From an uncultured Lachnobacterium sp. (GTDB lineage Bacteria; Bacillota; Clostridia; Lachnospirales; Lachnospiraceae): a stretch of 64,000 nucleotides of DNA. Positions 61,527 to 64,000 of this stretch are shown piece after piece. Both the position numbers and the translations under genes were made by a program. The stretch is taken from positions 27,239 to 91,238 of the forward strand of contig CALAST010000004.1 in NCBI GenBank assembly GCA_937889225.1, read 5' to 3'. Every line of letters begins with the position of its first letter. The stretch's first letter is position 1. Under the pieces are notes generated by a model. It did no database searches. It saw only the letters and a program-made list of their open reading frames with translations, and was not told the origin of the DNA.

Positions 61527-61853
61527 AAGTAATCCTCCTTTTGCAGATAAATATTTTTGTAATTCAATTGTAAACTATTGTATGTGTTTTTGCAATAAGT
61601 TATTTTTATATTCAGCTAAATGGTTACTTTAATAACAAAAATAATTCTATATTTTTTAAAAAAAAGATACACATTTTTTTAGAAGTGTCAGGTTGACCTC
61701 TGTATAGTAATTATAAAGTTGGAGGTTTCTGACTTTTATCCCCCTTTGTATTTACATTTAGAGAATTAGGCGGTAAAATATATCATAAAAAAGAATGAAA
61801 GAAATGACGGAAGAAGAATAAAACAAACCGGCAGAGTTGAGGAGAGGAGCAAT
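61527..61853. other. Intergenic region between antitoxin and hydrolase genes
   Basis: 330 bp, very AT-rich. A dyad GTCAG..ACCTC / GAGGT..CTGAC at about 61687-61731 is followed by TTTTATCC, a weak terminator-like structure. No coding sequence seen. Confidence 0.4.
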
Positions 61854-62471
61854 ATGAAATACATATATTTACATGGTTTAGGGCAAACACCAAATAGTTG
61901 GGATAGTGTTATCGAACTGTTAAATGCTACAGAGCATAGTATATGTCCTAATTTAGCGGAGTTTGTGCAAGGAAAAAATGTGACATATCATACTTTATAT
62001 TCTGCTTTCAAAACGATGTGTGATACGATACAAGAACCATTGTGCTTGTGCGGATTGTCACTAGTCGGAGTATTGTCACTTCATTATGCTATAGAGTATC
62101 CTCAAAAAGTGAAAGCATTAGTTTTAATTGCAACACAATATAAAATGCCAAAAAATCTTCTAAAGTTTCAAAATTTCTTATTTCGATTTATGCCAAAATC
62201 CATGTTTGAACAAATGGGATTTGGAAAATCGGATTTTCTTCATCTTTGCAAGAGTATGATGAAATTGGATTTTAGCAAGTCCCTCTATAAGATTTCCTGC
62301 CCGGTACTTATTATTTGTGGAGAAAAAGATACTGCCAACAAAAATGCCTCATTAGAATTATCGGGTATTTTGGCAAATGGAAAATTGGAATTATTAGATG
62401 GTGTAGGGCATGAAGTAAATATCGAAGCACCAAAAAAGTTAGCGGAAGTGCTGGGAGAATTCATTGTGTAA
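61854..62471 (+). CDS. Alpha/beta-hydrolase (205 aa)
   Basis: ATG 61854 follows GGAGAGGAG. Catalytic Ser in the nucleophile elbow CGLSLVG, Asp in CGEKDTANK and His in GVGHEVNIE complete the triad; oxyanion region near YLHGLGQTP. Compact, with a small cap. Substrate unknown; esterase or thioesterase is plausible. Confidence 0.88.
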   Translation: MKYIYLHGLGQTPNSWDSVIELLNATEHSICPNLAEFVQGKNVTYHTLYSAFKTMCDTIQEPLCLCGLSLVGVLSLHYAIEYPQKVKALVLIATQYKMPKNLLKFQNFLFRFMPKSMFEQMGFGKSDFLHLCKSMMKLDFSKSLYKISCPVLIICGEKDTANKNASLELSGILANGKLELLDGVGHEVNIEAPKKLAEVLGEFIV

Positions 62472-62549
62472 GACGTTGAGCTATGTAATATCATAGCCAA
62501 TGCAGTAGTGGTAGAAGCAAGAAGCTCCGACTTCTATAAGTCGGAGTAG

Positions 62550-62759
62550 TTCACAGAGAAGGATGTGGAGCATATTACTACCGTGGCAGCAGATAGTGTA
62601 CTTGAACTGGCAGAGGGACGAAGTGATTTTGGTATGGCGGATGCAGATTTTGAAGCATTTGCAAGATATCATTTGGCAATTTGTGAAAAAAGAGAATTGT
62701 TAGCTTGTTCCAGTCATGTACTATATATTTGTAGAAAAAATAGAGTTGAAAGAAAATAA
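62550..62759 (+). pseudogene. C-terminal remnant of a SAM-dependent methyltransferase
   Basis: The frame reads FTEKDVEHITTVAADSVLELAEGRSDFGMADADFEAFARYHLAICEKRELLACSSHVLYICRKN. The FARYHLAICEKRELL...SHVLYICRK pattern matches the C-terminal end of class I SAM methyltransferases common in Clostridia. An in-frame stop lies just upstream, behind a CTCCGACTT/AAGTCGGAG hairpin (62524-62546), and the SAM-binding domain is absent. A residual fragment, probably not functional. Confidence 0.5.
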
Positions 62760-62825
62760 CTTCGAAATGAAATGAAAAAATTTTCGAATAAGGAAATACA
62801 CAAAAAACAGATTAGGAAAAATAAA

Positions 62826-63866
62826 ATGACATATCAAACTATCGTAAATGAAATACGAGAAAAACAAATAGTTACATTAGAACAGTTAAAGTTGCTTCTT
62901 ACTGAAAAAGAAGAAAAAAAAGTTGCGTATCTTTATGAACAAGCTAGAAATGTAGCAGATCAAGTTTATGGAAAACGCGTCTTTAAGCGTGGACTGATTG
63001 AATTTACTAATTATTGCAAAAATGATTGCTATTATTGCGGTATCCGAAGAAGCAATGTAAATGCACAACGGTATCGATTGGAAAAAGAGACGATACTAGA
63101 CTGCTGCAAAAGAGGCTATGAATTAGGATTTCGTACTTTTGTGTTGCAAGGTGGCGAGGATGCGTATTTTACAGATGAGAGAATTTGCGAAATCGTAAGT
63201 GCAATTCGAAAGCGTTATTCTGATTGTGCAATTACCTTATCAATTGGCGAAAAAACAAAAGAAAGCTATCAAAAATATTTTGATGCAGGTGCGAATCGTT
63301 TTTTATTAAGGCATGAGACTGCAAATAAAGAGCATTATGAAAAGCTGCATCCAAAGGAATTATTATTAGACAATCGAAAACAATGCCTATGGGATTTGAA
63401 AGAAATCGGCTATCAGGTTGGCTGTGGTTTTATGGTAGGTTCCCCGTACCAAAGTATGCAAACAATATATGAAGATTTGTGCTTTATCAAAGAATTACAG
63501 CCTCATATGGTAGGCATTGGACCATTTATTCCACAAAAAGATACGCCATTTGCAAAAGAATATGTAGGAACATTGGAAATGACGTTGAAGTTGCTGGCAA
63601 TTATCCGTCTGATACATCCGCATGTACTTCTTCCGGCAACAACCGCACTTGGCACGATCCATGAAAAAGGCAGAGAATTAGGAATTTTGGCAGGTGCAAA
63701 TGTCGTGATGCCGAATTTATCTCCGATTGATGTAAGAGAAAAATACAAATTATATGATAATAAAATATGTATGGGAGACGAAGCCGCAGAAGGAGATGCC
63801 AATTTAAGAGAGCGTATGAAGCAAATCGGATATGAATTGGTGACAGACCGTGGCGATTATCAATAA
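62826..63866 (+). CDS. hydE: [FeFe]-hydrogenase maturase HydE (radical SAM)
   Basis: I favour ATG 62826 (AGGA upstream; usual N-terminus MTYQTIVNEIREKQIVTLEQLKLLL), giving 346 aa; ATG 62772 would add 18 residues. The radical-SAM motif is CKNDCYYCGIRRSN, followed by GFRTFVLQGGEDAYFTDE, HETANKEHYEKLHP and GCGFMVGSPYQ. HydE builds part of the diatomic-ligand iron subcluster of the H-cluster. It fits the HydABC operon upstream. HydF and HydG are not in this window. Confidence 0.93.
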   Translation: MTYQTIVNEIREKQIVTLEQLKLLLTEKEEKKVAYLYEQARNVADQVYGKRVFKRGLIEFTNYCKNDCYYCGIRRSNVNAQRYRLEKETILDCCKRGYELGFRTFVLQGGEDAYFTDERICEIVSAIRKRYSDCAITLSIGEKTKESYQKYFDAGANRFLLRHETANKEHYEKLHPKELLLDNRKQCLWDLKEIGYQVGCGFMVGSPYQSMQTIYEDLCFIKELQPHMVGIGPFIPQKDTPFAKEYVGTLEMTLKLLAIIRLIHPHVLLPATTALGTIHEKGRELGILAGANVVMPNLSPIDVREKYKLYDNKICMGDEAAEGDANLRERMKQIGYELVTDRGDYQ

Positions 63867-63903
63867 TATAATTCCTTTAAGGTAATCAAATTGATTAGAA
63901 ACC

Positions 63904-63980
63904 AATCGAAGTTGGTGTAAACGATAAAGCAGCTTATATGTTGTGATAAACTGCCCTGTCGTTTGCACCAATTTCGATTT
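63904..63980 (+). terminator. Long hairpin terminator after hydE
   Basis: A 21-bp, nearly perfect stem AATCGAAGTTGGTGTAAACG / CGTTTGCACCAATTTCGATT with a ~34-nt loop, followed by TTT. Unusually long for a simple terminator. Confidence 0.7.
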
Positions 63981-64000
63981 TTCTATAGTGAACAAAGTCG

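Overview
The window comes from an AT-rich, spore-forming anaerobic Firmicute, most likely a Lachnospiraceae-type Clostridium. It carries spoIIGA-sigE, the cotJABC spore-coat operon, spoVD, a trimeric [FeFe]-hydrogenase with HydE, a T-box-controlled thrS and a Gram-positive division cluster. I saw no rRNA, tRNA or CRISPR array.

The main result is that two sporulation genes are each cut in two by a small element carrying a large serine recombinase. (1) cotJC: the N-terminal part (codons 1-62) is at 13441-13626 (-) and the C-terminal part at 8076-8489 (-). Between them lie 4954 bp with a recombinase, a small coupled ORF, an AAA-ATPase/PD-(D/E)XK protein and a decayed surface-protein gene. (2) spoVD: the N-terminal part is at 29215-30302 and the C-terminal part at 34284-34922. 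Between them lie 3992 bp with a second recombinase, a small upstream ORF and a cation/proton antiporter. In both cases joining at the short shared core (GGT; AATTCCTGTAA) restores one full-length in-frame protein: 198 aa for CotJC and 571 aa for SpoVD with its SxN catalytic motif rebuilt. The joined element ends form a quasi-palindromic attP-like site centred on the core. Both host genes are mother-cell sigma-E genes in Bacillus, and sigE is also in this window. This is the layout of the sigK-skin type of developmentally excised element, here twice within 26 kb and apparently in genes for both cortex (SpoVD) and coat (CotJC).

Layout: 1-4945 coiled-coil membrane protein, XRE regulator, O-antigen-ligase-like protein and transpeptidase; 5154-7940 large LRR surface protein; 8076-14064 interrupted cotJ operon; 14497-23785 gltX, UvrD-like helicase, SEC-C protein, chemoreceptor, T-box-thrS, DUF1540 protein; 24216-25252 lgt and a small ORF; 25400-42281 division cluster rsmH-ftsL-pbpB-spoVD(interrupted)-minCDE-murD-ftsW-divIB-ftsZ; 42558-48172 DegV, SDR/MFS pair, AhpC and a permuted AhpF; 48402-50171 spoIIGA-sigE; 50416-56225 beta-CASP nuclease, HAD phosphatase, TldE/TldD; 56539-60687 hydrogenase subunits; 60816-61526 toxin-antitoxin pair; 61854-63866 hydrolase, methyltransferase remnant, hydE.

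A second layer is a dispersed intergenic palindromic repeat, about 45-165 bp, seen about ten times. It always lies 5' of a gene and points towards it, and its terminal hairpin shows compensatory base changes. It precedes the helicase, thrS, DUF1540, lgt, recombinase 2, ahpC, sigE, the beta-CASP nuclease, the HAD gene and tldE.
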